Part shown: positions 9,412 through 18,100 of the stretch, one piece after another
Layout: every line of letters starts with the position of its first letter
How positions within the stretch are numbered: position 1 is the first letter of the stretch
From: Saprospiraceae bacterium
GTDB lineage: Bacteria; Bacteroidota; Bacteroidia; Chitinophagales; Saprospiraceae
Length of the DNA: 64,000 nucleotides
Direction of reading: 5' to 3'
Assembly: GCA_029262995.1 (NCBI GenBank)
Contig: JAJCYH010000009.1
Location: 60,956 to 124,955, forward strand
Translations under genes and position numbers: made by a program
The notes under the pieces: generated by a model
The model's input: the letters and a program-made list of their open reading frames with translations, nothing else
Database searches by the model: none
What the model was told of the DNA's origin: nothing

Positions 9412-9419
9412 TAAATTTG
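9412..9419 (+). promoter_or_regulatory. Bacteroidota -7 element (TAAATTTG)
   Basis: Exact match to TAnnTTTG, 20 bases before the ATG at 9439. A transcript from here would begin around 9424-9427, after the upstream ATG at 9421, so it supports the 9439 start. No convincing TTG at -33. Confidence 0.45.
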
Positions 9420-9438
9420 TATGATAAAATTTAAATTA

Positions 9439-9876
9439 ATGATTCAAAGAATTCAGTCAATATTCCTTTTCCTAGCAGTTTTAGGCTTTACCAGTTTATT
9501 CAAATTTCCATTTGCCAAAAGCAACATGATGGCTTCTCCATATTTTGAGGATCAAAACTTTCTTATTGCGGACCACAATGTTCTAATGGGTCTTGTTGTC
9601 TTGGGTGGGATTACATGCCTTGTTAACATCTTTCTATATAATAACAGGCTATTACAATTAAGAATAGGATATATAAGCCTAATTGCCTCCTTTTTCCTTA
9701 TTCTGGTAGCCGTATGGTTAATCTACAGCAACGCTAATCAATGGTCAGAACAATTAACAATAGATGATGGACTAGGTATTTATACTACCATAATTACATT
9801 AGTCTGTATTATTGCAGCAAACTATTATATCAATAAAGACGAAAAAACAGTACGGTCAATGGATCGATTACGATAA
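9439..9876 (+). CDS. DUF4293 family integral membrane protein
   Basis: A 145-residue protein with four hydrophobic segments (around residues 7-20, 48-65, 70-95 and 105-130 of this start) and a short charged C-terminus. It starts MIQRIQSIFLFLA, the characteristic opening of the Bacteroidota DUF4293 family. An in-frame ATG six codons upstream (9421) is possible, but family alignment and the TAAATTTG element at 9412-9419 favour 9439. Function unknown; it is a predicted inner-membrane protein. It converges on the exbD operon through a shared bidirectional terminator. Confidence 0.75.
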   Translation: MIQRIQSIFLFLAVLGFTSLFKFPFAKSNMMASPYFEDQNFLIADHNVLMGLVVLGGITCLVNIFLYNNRLLQLRIGYISLIASFFLILVAVWLIYSNANQWSEQLTIDDGLGIYTTIITLVCIIAANYYINKDEKTVRSMDRLR

Positions 9877-9879
9877 AAA

Positions 9880-9905
9880 AAAGCAATATGAAATCATATT
9901 GCTTT
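9880..9905. terminator. Bidirectional terminator
   Basis: An 11-bp stem (9880-9890 with 9895-9905) and 4-base loop, flanked by an A run on the left (T run for the minus strand) and an AT-rich stretch with T run on the right. It serves the convergent DUF4293 gene and the exbB/exbD operon. Confidence 0.8.
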
Positions 9906-9931
9906 AAATATTTTTGAGAACAAACTGGATA

Positions 9932-10399
9932 TTAATCCACTCTTTTCTTTGCAGAATAGTTAATTTTTAATTGACCAGTTTTTCTTAATTGTGTTTTAAC
10001 ATCAGTTACAATCCCCATAGTTACTGCTCCATCCACTCTTAGTGAACTACTTATACCAGGTCTTTGATTTTCTGGAACCATACTTCTGTGTTTTTCCAAA
10101 AACAAAGGTATTTCTGCAATGTCGGCAAATTTATCACCCAATTGCAACCTTGGTTTAGTACCATAAGTGGCTTGAAATCTTTCCAATGGTTTACCCATAT
10201 ATAGATAGTTTACCAATGATTTTTTCTCTAGCTTCGTTAATTCTGTAGCTGAAGGCACATTATTGTTAACCTTTATTTCAGCATCTCTAAGCACAGTTAC
10301 TACCATAAAAAAGAATAGTAACATAAAAATAATATCTGGTAAAGAAGCTGTTGAAACTTCTGGATTTGCTATCCCTCTCTTTTTTGTAAATTTTCCCAT
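9932..10399 (-). CDS. ExbD/TolR-type biopolymer transport protein (second copy)
   Basis: A 155-residue protein: short cytoplasmic N-terminus, one membrane helix (ASLPDIIFMLLFFFMVVTVL, residues ~18-38) carrying the conserved Asp of the ExbD/TolR helix, then a periplasmic domain. It couples the proton-motive force to TonB- or Tol-type outer-membrane work together with ExbB. It is the last gene of a four-gene minus-strand operon (ExbB, 4-helix protein, ExbD, ExbD) with 21 bases between the two exbD genes. Two unequal ExbD proteins in tandem are usual in Bacteroidota. Which TonB system it serves is not visible here. Confidence 0.88.
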   Translation of the reverse strand: MGKFTKKRGIANPEVSTASLPDIIFMLLFFFMVVTVLRDAEIKVNNNVPSATELTKLEKKSLVNYLYMGKPLERFQATYGTKPRLQLGDKFADIAEIPLFLEKHRSMVPENQRPGISSSLRVDGAVTMGIVTDVKTQLRKTGQLKINYSAKKRVD

Positions 10400-10420
10400 A
10401 ATTTAGATCAAAATATTTTA

Positions 10421-10975
10421 TTAACCTTCATCACCAAAATTGGTAGGCTCAGCCTCTGAAATAACCAATGGAATCTTGGACCTGATCTCACCCTGCTCTT
10501 CATTTGATAAGAATTCAAATGATTTACCATGCTTTCTCAAGGCCTCCTCTTCTCTTAGTTCAGAATAAGCAGCTTTCAGTTCGTTATAAACCTCTAGATA
10601 AGTCCTATAACTTGTCCCTCTGTCATTTTTTAATGAGATGATTGCTTTTCTAGGGTCTTCGGCCATATTCTCTTGTCTTCGAGGATTTATAATAAAGACT
10701 TTTGTGTCTGCCCTAAGGTTTCTAAGCTCCTTAGGTTCTCCTCTTACCAATAATTCATTATTAGCATTTACCAAAACACTATACACATTCCTTGAATTCA
10801 TTTTCATCTCTGGAGGTGGTTCATCTGACCAAGGTGGTAATTTCACAAGTACCCCTTTATCTACATCGATTGTTGTTGTAACAAGGAAAAATATAAGCAA
10901 TAAAAAAGCAATATCAGCCATTGAGCCGGCATTGACTTCTTGTTTCATTCTGTCTCTAGCTCTCTTTCTGGACAT
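10421..10975 (-). CDS. ExbD/TolR-type biopolymer transport protein (first copy)
   Basis: A 184-residue protein with a basic N-terminus (MSRKRARDRMKQ), one helix containing the critical Asp (GSMADIAFLLLIFFLVTT, residues ~17-34), then VDKGVLVKLPP and a longer periplasmic domain than its neighbour. The helix motif is diagnostic for ExbD/TolR. It is 6 bases downstream of the membrane protein gene and 21 bases upstream of the second exbD, so it is co-transcribed. The two copies differ strongly after the helix, suggesting hetero-oligomers or different partners. Confidence 0.9.
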   Translation of the reverse strand: MSRKRARDRMKQEVNAGSMADIAFLLLIFFLVTTTIDVDKGVLVKLPPWSDEPPPEMKMNSRNVYSVLVNANNELLVRGEPKELRNLRADTKVFIINPRRQENMAEDPRKAIISLKNDRGTSYRTYLEVYNELKAAYSELREEEALRKHGKSFEFLSNEEQGEIRSKIPLVISEAEPTNFGDEG

Positions 10976-10981
10976 ATCTGA

Positions 10982-11491
10982 TTATTTAAAAAAGTTATAG
11001 AGCTCGCCTCCTATCGCTGATACTACAGATAACCCAATCATTAAGAGGCTTGTTTTTATGCCGCCGCTAATAAACTTGCTGGTTCCATCACCGATATTGT
11101 TCTTTTGTAACAAACTAAAGATTTTGCCAGTAGTTTCAGATTCTGAAATAGAATAGAATACAAAAAACAATAATAATATTACTACGGTGCTGACGATAAA
11201 TTTCATTGAGCCTTTAGGATCAGAGATTAATGCAATTACACCAAAGACAACCATTATTAAAGCCGTAAGAATAATTAAAGCTCGAGGTATAATAATTGCC
11301 GCATTAAAAAAATTGAATTCCTGAGTACTATCTGGATCTTTAAGTATAGACACCAAATCTGTGCCCACATCATAACCTTGACCACTAATACCAGTGAAGA
11401 TGCTAATCATTACAATAGCAATACAAACTATAGCCAATAACAATGCTATCATCTGCCCTTTACTGGTTAAAAAATCATATAATGCCTTCAT
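10982..11491 (-). CDS. Four-helix membrane protein of the exbB-exbD operon
   Basis: A 169-residue protein with four predicted membrane segments: about residues 13-34, 64-88, 95-115 and 145-165. The segment between helices 1 and 2 is about 30 residues and probably periplasmic. No named domain was recognised. It sits between exbB and the first exbD, spaced 71 and 6 bases, an arrangement common in Bacteroidota, so an accessory role in the proton-channel complex is plausible. That role is inferred from position only. Confidence 0.65.
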   Translation of the reverse strand: MKALYDFLTSKGQMIALLLAIVCIAIVMISIFTGISGQGYDVGTDLVSILKDPDSTQEFNFFNAAIIIPRALIILTALIMVVFGVIALISDPKGSMKFIVSTVVILLLFFVFYSISESETTGKIFSLLQKNNIGDGTSKFISGGIKTSLLMIGLSVVSAIGGELYNFFK

Positions 11492-11562
11492 AACATTTCT
11501 TTATTATTTGGTTACCCAAACTCCATTTCAGGAGATGAGAACACTGTTATTCAATATTACAA

Positions 11563-12294
11563 TTACTTAAACAAACCGTTTTTAGCCATAATATCAACTA
11601 AGCTAATGGTAGCTTCCTCCATTTTATTGACGATACCATCAATTTTGGATACGATGTAATTATAAAATATTTGAAGGATGATCGCTACAATCAAACCAAA
11701 TACAGTTGTTAAAAGGGCTACTTTAATACCCCCAGCAACTACTGAAGGTGAAAGGTCTCCAACGGCTTCGATTCTGTCAAATGCTTGAATCATACCAATT
11801 ACAGTTCCCATAAACCCTAACATTGGAGCAATTGCAATGAACAGTGATATCCAAACCAGGCCTTTTTCTAAAAGTCCCATTTGAACAGAGCCATAAGAAA
11901 CAATTGCTTTTTCTACAGCTTCAGGTCCATCTCCAGCACTTCTAAGACCTTCATACAAAACACTTGCAGTTGGGCCTGGAGTTGACTTAGCTACTTCCTT
12001 AGCACCTTCTATATCTCCGTCAGCCAATCTATCATCAATCTTGGTGATTAATTTTGATGTATTGGTTGTGGCGATATTTAAAGTAATAATTCTTTCAATA
12101 CAAAAAGCTAAACCTAATATCAAGGTAATCAAAACAAAACTCATGAAGAACCAATCTCCTTCGATGAACTTTTCCTTTAACATTTGAAATACGCCTCCAC
12201 CTTCGTCGGAAACAGCTTCTTGAGCAACTAGGTCAGAAAATCCTAAAAATGTAATTCCTAGGATTACAAAACATACATGAACGATTCTTCGCAT
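11563..12294 (-). CDS. MotA/TolQ/ExbB proton channel family protein
   Basis: A 243-residue protein with a signal-like first segment ending in LVAQ and three further helices (around residues 47-70, 140-172 and 185-210). The segment APMLGFMGTVIGMIQAF and VAGGIKVALLTTVFGLIVAI are the family-defining pore helices. Together with the ExbD proteins downstream it forms an inner-membrane stator that uses the proton-motive force. First gene of the operon; a 237-base gap separates it from tRNA-Ser. In this phylum such sets energise TonB-dependent transport; the gliding/T9SS motor uses the distinct GldL/GldM proteins, not present here. Confidence 0.9.
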   Translation of the reverse strand: MRRIVHVCFVILGITFLGFSDLVAQEAVSDEGGGVFQMLKEKFIEGDWFFMSFVLITLILGLAFCIERIITLNIATTNTSKLITKIDDRLADGDIEGAKEVAKSTPGPTASVLYEGLRSAGDGPEAVEKAIVSYGSVQMGLLEKGLVWISLFIAIAPMLGFMGTVIGMIQAFDRIEAVGDLSPSVVAGGIKVALLTTVFGLIVAIILQIFYNYIVSKIDGIVNKMEEATISLVDIMAKNGLFK

Positions 12295-12531
12295 GGTAAT
12301 ATTTTTTCTTAAATGATCAGTATATTAATTAAAATTGGTTCAAAACCCTAAAATATAAATATTTGTATTAGTTGTGTAATTAAACACATCAATTTTTATC
12401 TACCAATGTCAGTCTTGACCCAATAAGTAATTTTTATTGATATAAATTAAGATGTTAATATCAATATTTATGGTGTGCCAATATATAACTCTGATAAAGA
12501 ATATTTCTACTTCTATTAAATTTAAGGAGAG

Positions 12532-12619
12532 CGGAGAATGAGGGATTCGAACCCCCGATACCCTTTTGGGGTATACACGCTTTCCAAGCGTGCGCCTTAA
12601 GCCACTCGGCCAATTCTCC
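12532..12619 (-). tRNA. tRNA-Ser (anticodon GGA)
   Basis: An 88-base cloverleaf on the minus strand: acceptor stem GGAGAAT (12613-12619) with ATTCTCC (12533-12539), discriminator G at 12532. The anticodon loop is TTGGAAA between CACGC and GCGTG, and the long variable arm is TATACCCCAAAAGGGTAT, typical of class II tRNA-Ser. The T arm is GGGGG TTCGAAT CCCCC. The anticodon GGA reads UCC and UCU. CCA is not encoded (the next bases are CTC). Confidence 0.97.
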
Positions 12620-12643
12620 AAAACGCCAACAAAAATGCACCGA

Positions 12644-13414
12644 TTAATACTCTATTCCAAATAATTCAAGGGCATTTCTTGTTGTTTGCTTCTCTATAAT
12701 ATCAATATCAATATTTTTAATTTCTGCAATCTTTTCAGCTATAATTGGAATAAATGGACTTTCATTTCTTTTTCCTCTGTAAGGAACAGGAGATAAATAA
12801 GGAGAATCAGTCTCCAATACGATATTATGCAATGAAATTTTACGTATCATATCACTCAAACCAGCATTCTTATAGGTTATTACGCCTCCTATCCCCATAA
12901 GAAAATTTAGTTTTTCGATTTTCTCAGATTGTTCAATTGTACCATTAAAACAATGAAAAATGCCTTTTAACTCTCCGGTCTGTTGATTTTCAATCAATTT
13001 AATGGTTATATCAAGAGAATCACGAGAATGAATGATAATGGGCAACTGGCTTTTAAGCGCTAATTCAATCTGATATTCAAAACAATATATTTGTGCTTTT
13101 TTAAAGCTTTTATCCCAATATAGATCAATACCGGTTTCCCCTATTCCATAAACTTTCTCTTCAAGTAGTATTTCTTCTATATGCAATAACTCGTTTTGGA
13201 AGTTCTTTTTTACAGAACAAGGGTGAAGTCCGATCATGGGAAAACAAGTTTCAGGATACTTATTTCTTAAAAGAAACATAGCCTCAGTAGTAGATTGATC
13301 AATATTTGGTAAAAATATCTTTTGAACATTTCTATTTTTGGACTTTAGAATCACTTCATCTATATCCTTTTCAAATTGTTTTAAATATAGGTGAGCATGT
13401 GTATCAATAAACAT
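12644..13414 (-). CDS. TatD family metal-dependent hydrolase (DNase)
   Basis: A 256-residue TIM-barrel amidohydrolase. The start at 13414 (MFIDTHAHLY) is chosen because the metal-binding HAH motif normally lies within the first ten residues; the frame extends further only by a non-ATG codon inside the opposite gene. Motifs in order: THAH, GLHPC, GETGIDLYWD, HSRDS, FHCFNG, ETDSPYLSP. Family members are 3'-5' DNA/RNA exonucleases or deoxyribonucleases in repair and turnover. The gene follows tRNA-Ser and is divergent from the RNase H-like gene with only 13 bases between start codons. Confidence 0.9.
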   Translation of the reverse strand: MFIDTHAHLYLKQFEKDIDEVILKSKNRNVQKIFLPNIDQSTTEAMFLLRNKYPETCFPMIGLHPCSVKKNFQNELLHIEEILLEEKVYGIGETGIDLYWDKSFKKAQIYCFEYQIELALKSQLPIIIHSRDSLDITIKLIENQQTGELKGIFHCFNGTIEQSEKIEKLNFLMGIGGVITYKNAGLSDMIRKISLHNIVLETDSPYLSPVPYRGKRNESPFIPIIAEKIAEIKNIDIDIIEKQTTRNALELFGIEY

Positions 13415-13427
13415 ATCATTGAACTTT

Positions 13428-14075
13428 ATGTCAAAAAAAAGCAAAAGTAAGTATTATGTAGTTTGGGTCGGGGAAAATCCTGGCGTTTATGACAATTGGC
13501 AAGATTGTCAATTACAAATTAAAGCATTCCCAAATGCCAAATTCAAATCATTTAAATCAGAACAAGAAGCTATTGCTGCATTTCATGACTCCTCTGTCAA
13601 TCATATTTCTTCTCCCTCAAAATCTGAGTCTAAAGCAAAAACACATTTTCTAGAATTCATTGAAGAAATAGATAAAGATAGTATTTCTGTTGATGCAGCA
13701 TGCAGTGGGAATCCTGGCCTTATGGAATACAGGGCGGTGGAAACAATAAGTGGTTTCGAAATTTTTAAAATGGGTCCATTTAAAGGCGGTACCAATAATA
13801 TTGGAGAGTTTTTGGCCTTGGTTCATGCATTAGCATTACTTAAAAGTCAAAATGATTTTAAAACAAGCATTTATACAGATTCAAGGACTGCATTAAGTTG
13901 GATAAGAAATAAAAAGGTTAAAACCACTTTGAAAGCTAATTCGACCAATAAATCAGTTTTTGCACTTTTAAATAGGGCTCAAAAATGGGTCAAAGAAAAT
14001 GAAATTAAAAATCAGATAATTAAATGGGATACCAAAAGATGGGGAGAAATTCCAGCTGACTTTGGAAGGAAGTAA
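13428..14075 (+). CDS. Viroplasmin/RNase H-domain protein
   Basis: A 215-residue two-domain protein. Residues ~5-50 (YYVVWVGENPGVYDNWQDC) match the caulimovirus viroplasmin-type domain that binds RNA-DNA hybrids. Residues ~75-215 are RNase H type I with visible acidic catalytic residues: Asp in SVDAACSGNPG, Glu in NNIGEFLA, Asp in YTDSRTA and a final Asp in PADFGRK. It probably cleaves the RNA strand of RNA-DNA hybrids in the cytoplasm. The ATG at 13428 is preferred over an in-frame TTG at 13419 because MSKKSKSKYYVVWVG is the usual beginning. Strictly it could be annotated as ribonuclease H. Confidence 0.88.
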   Translation: MSKKSKSKYYVVWVGENPGVYDNWQDCQLQIKAFPNAKFKSFKSEQEAIAAFHDSSVNHISSPSKSESKAKTHFLEFIEEIDKDSISVDAACSGNPGLMEYRAVETISGFEIFKMGPFKGGTNNIGEFLALVHALALLKSQNDFKTSIYTDSRTALSWIRNKKVKTTLKANSTNKSVFALLNRAQKWVKENEIKNQIIKWDTKRWGEIPADFGRK

Positions 14076-14086
14076 TTTTAAATTTG

Positions 14087-14638
14087 TTAAAATTTCATCC
14101 TATAATCAGATCTGATATTTCCTTTCTTTATGTTTTCAAGCTTTCTTCTAATCAACCTCTTTTTTAAAGGCTGAAGCTTTTCCGTAAAAAGTTTACCTTC
14201 AATATGATCATATTCATGTTGTATAACTCTTGCGTTAAATCCAGTAAAAACTTCAATATGTGTATCAAAATTTTCATCTTGGAATTCTATTTTTATTAAC
14301 TCTTGCCTACTGACTTCTCCTCGTATGTCCGGAATACTCAAACATCCTTCTTCATAAGAAATCTCTTCCCCAGTCTCCTCTATCATCTTTGCATTAATGA
14401 AAACCTTTTTTATTGGAGCAGATACGCCTTCTTCTTCATCACTTATTTGCTCAGTATCTACAAGAAAAAGCCTAATTGATTTGCCGATTTGAGGAGCTGC
14501 TAGTCCTATTCCCTTTGCAGAATACATAGTTTCCCACATATTATCAATTAAAATATATAGGTCTTTATAATCCTTTGAAATAGATTCCGCAACCTTCTTT
14601 AATACCCTTTGACCGTATGCATAAATTGGTAATATCAT
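14087..14638 (-). CDS. def: Peptide deformylase
   Basis: A 183-residue enzyme that removes the N-formyl group from nascent proteins. The three family motifs are present: GIGLAAPQ (motif 1, residues ~43-50), EEGCLSIP (motif 2, metal-ligand Cys) and QHEYDH (motif 3, two metal-ligand His and the catalytic Glu). Length and start (MILPIYAYG) match the family. It overlaps ruvX by four bases (ATGA), indicating translational coupling. Confidence 0.96.
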   Translation of the reverse strand: MILPIYAYGQRVLKKVAESISKDYKDLYILIDNMWETMYSAKGIGLAAPQIGKSIRLFLVDTEQISDEEEGVSAPIKKVFINAKMIEETGEEISYEEGCLSIPDIRGEVSRQELIKIEFQDENFDTHIEVFTGFNARVIQHEYDHIEGKLFTEKLQPLKKRLIRRKLENIKKGNIRSDYRMKF

Positions 14639-15045
14639 ATATGTCTCAAATATCTTTGTAAAATTAATACTGCACTGATTTTATCAAGTCTAGACTTATC
14701 CTGTCTTTGCTTTTTATTTAATCCAGACTTTAAAATAATTTCTCTAGCTTCCACAGATGTAAAATTTTCATCTTGGAAATCAACCGCTAATTTGGGAAAA
14801 ATATCAGTCAATTTAGATTTGAATTTGTTGATTTCATCAACTACATAGGTCGGATTGCCATCCTTATGCGTCGGATACCCAAAAACAATTTTTTCAACTT
14901 CTTCCTCATTTAGATATTGTTTTAAAAAAATTAATAAAGAATTAGTATTCACCGTTTTTAAGGGAGAAACAATTATCTGATCAGGATCTGTTACAGATAT
15001 TCCAGTCCTCTTAATTCCATAGTCAATTCCAATTATCCTTGCCAT
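14635..15045 (-). CDS. ruvX: Putative pre-16S rRNA nuclease / Holliday junction resolvase-like YqgF
   Basis: A 136-residue protein with the RNase H-like fold of the YqgF family: IGIDYGIKRTG at residues 4-14 with the first catalytic Asp, FGYPTHKDG, DENFTSVEA and LDKISAVLILQ. Members process the 5' end of 16S rRNA and were historically annotated as Holliday junction resolvases. The start ATG at 15045 gives the canonical MARIIGIDYG. The gene is upstream of def with a 4-base overlap. A terminator for protein B lies ~25 bases upstream. Confidence 0.92.
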   Translation of the reverse strand: MARIIGIDYGIKRTGISVTDPDQIIVSPLKTVNTNSLLIFLKQYLNEEEVEKIVFGYPTHKDGNPTYVVDEINKFKSKLTDIFPKLAVDFQDENFTSVEAREIILKSGLNKKQRQDKSRLDKISAVLILQRYLRHI

Positions 15046-15081
15046 AAGATAAAAATGCTTAGATGTACTAAAAAGTTCAAT

Positions 15082-15118
15082 AAAAAAAAGACCCCCTCCA
15101 TCTAATGGAGAGGGGCCC
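15082..15118 (-). terminator. Rho-independent terminator of surface protein B
   Basis: A stem of CCCC-CTCCAT pairing with ATGGAGAGGGG (about 15092-15101 with 15105-15115, one bulged base). On the minus strand it is followed by eight T (A at 15082-15089). Located ~30 bases past the protein B stop. Confidence 0.82.
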
Positions 15119-15143
15119 TATCCCAAAAACAGTAAATCTATAT

Positions 15144-18100
15144 TTATCTTAATACTACCATTTTGATCGTAGCAGATTGCGAAGCTGTACTTAATGTCAG
15201 ATAGTACACTCCCGCTCTACCTAGATCATTGGAGTTTATTACATATGTGTTGAATCCTTTACTAAAATCAGTAGATACCGCTTTGATAACCCTACCCTGA
15301 ACGTCTGAAACTCTAATATTGACCAAACCAGCACTTTTGAGGTTGAAATTAACCTCTGTGTTTTCAGAGAATGGATTCGGAATATTCTGGAACAACTTGA
15401 ACTCTTGACTCTCACTTGTTTTAGAAACTAATCTTGGAGTTTTAATAAATCCCTTTTCATCATATAGTTCAGCTGCAATCTTTCCAGAAACTATTTCCAA
15501 AAGGTCAGAAATTTTACCATTTGACTTAGCAATCGCTGTAATATTGAAAAGCTCAGTTGTTTGTATATGATTTTCTATTGTATTCCAACTGATTGCTATT
15601 TCATTTGCATTTACTTTGTAATTATTTTTATTAAAATCACCAGACTTAGATTCAATTGATAAAATTTCAATAGACTCATAATCATAATTCAAGGTAAACT
15701 GAAATCCTCTCGTAGGTTCATTCTCAATTGAAACAGGAATGTTAATTAAATCACCTGCTTCAAATTCAAAATCATTAATAATTAATTCAGCAATCGAATT
15801 AGATTCTGATTCAATAGATCCATTGCTGTTAACACTGGAATTATCATTTACATCTCCTACTTTGACTGCAACAAAATCAATATCCATGTCAGTTGTTAGC
15901 TTAGAAATCAAATAACTTTCCTTGAAATCTTCATTCAATGGATTTCTTGGATCAAGGAAATTATATGCATTATCCACAAATCTCCATGACTCATTATTGG
16001 GAAATTCATTATAGATTCCTAATATGAGCTTTCTTAATTCTAGTAAATCAACCGATGTGATTCTAAAATCCTTATTAACATCAGCGGCAATTATTTTATA
16101 TGGACTACTTAATTCATCCAATCCTAATAAGTGTCTTTGAATTTCAATAATATCTAGAGTCGAAACGCCATTTAATGGATTATCATTTAACTTAGGCATA
16201 ACAATATAATCACCACCCAAAGGCATTTCATTGAATGTATATTCTCCATTTAAATCAGTCATCCCAAACAAATTAGTTCCGACAAGACTAACTTCAACAT
16301 TATTTACATTCTCTAAGTCTTCTGTAAAGACTGTTCCGCCAACATCAACAGTTTCAGGCTTTTGACCCTGACAAGCATTATTGTTATCTTGTACATTTAC
16401 AACTGATGTGCAAAACGATTGTATAAGTTCACCATCAAACCCAACAACTGAAGCCCAAATATTAACCTCTTGATCTCCTCTTGTTGTACAATCAAACACT
16501 ATATTAGGCTCAAATGAATCAGGTGAAAAAGATAATGTTACTTCATATCCACAAGGGTGATGACTTCCAGCATCAAAATCACTGGCCCATAATTCAACCA
16601 TTGCAAAATCAGGTTCTCCATCTCCATCAAGATCCATAGGCATTAAATTCACCGCTAACCCATTAATACAATATGCTGTAGGGGCTTTGCAATTGGCAAT
16701 AGTAAATTCTTGATCGCAAGTAGTGGCGTTACCACATCTATCAAAGAAGGTCCATCTTACAATGTGAGTTCCTATAGGGTATTCGCCACTTGCATTTGCA
16801 ATATTTCCATCTCCGGAATCTTGCGCAATTGGATAAGTAAAACTTTGTGGCCCAACGCCTAAGTCACCTGCATAAACTGAATATTTCCATCTTAAGTTTG
16901 ATGCGTCAGTACAGCTGTCTACCGCTGAAACTTCTAGTTCAATAAAGCCACCTAGACATTCTGAATCATAAGTACATACTTCTTTAGTTTCGCATCCACT
17001 AATAATTGGCTTATCACCATTAGTTACTTTTATTACTTGAACACATGTCCAAACAGGTAGGGTTGGTTGACACCAATCAATAATCTCCCAGGTCCTTAAT
17101 ATTTTAAAACATGCATCCCCATTGGTACTATTGAAAGTGAAAACTTCATCATCCCAATCTGTACCTAATAATCCACATCTTTCATTAATAAATTCAGGAT
17201 AGCCAAATATATCTGGTCCCAAGTCTTCTGGAGCCATACAACCAACAATAATTGTATCTCTAGGGCAGTCAACGTCTAATTGTGCAGAAAAAGGATTAGG
17301 ATTAATAAAGGTCAATATCTGCTTACAAGAAGAAGTTCTTCCTCCCTCATCCGTAGCTGTAAACACTCTAGTGTATGTACCCAAATTACAGTTTGTTAAT
17401 TCATTAATACCCGACTCTGTAACCGTAGCACCACAATCATCACTTAGTAATGGGGTCCCATAGACAATGCTTAAACTTTGTGGATCAAATGGTATATCAC
17501 AATCAACTGTAGTGTTTGCAGGACAAATCAATGAAGGTGCAATTTTATCTTGGATATCAACATTTACCATGCAGTCATTATAGTTTCCAAATATATCAAC
17601 CACTCTAAAGCTAACCATCTGGTCCGTTCCTACATCAGAACAACAGAAATTAGCAATTTCACTAAATCCACAGATATCTTTTATCTCTAAGATGTAAGCA
17701 TACTCATTTAAGCAACCAGTATCATCCCATTGATTAAATTCATCCATTACAACACAATCTTCTGAACATTGCGATGAACTAATCATAAAACTTACATCTG
17801 CATTATCATAGTGAGAATCATCGTCACCTGTAGCAAAATTACCCTGAATAATATCCCATTCAAATGAGTTATCCTCTATTGCAATTCTAAAGTAATTAAC
17901 ACCACATGGGTTATTTGCAGGTAATTGGTATCTATAAAATCCATTATTAGTTTGATCCAATAAATTTTCTATAGTGTTTGTAGTCTCAGATCCTGTATAT
18001 CTTTCTGAATAAATTGTAATCCAATTGTTACCATCATAATGTAACAATTTCATATTTACTCCATTTTCTTCCGTATACTCTTCCGTAGAAGGAGCAAACC

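Noticed and set aside
12409..12621. 70-residue minus-strand ORF starting MENWPSGLRRTLGKR
   Set aside because: It is the translation of tRNA-Ser and its flank, a well-known annotation artefact.
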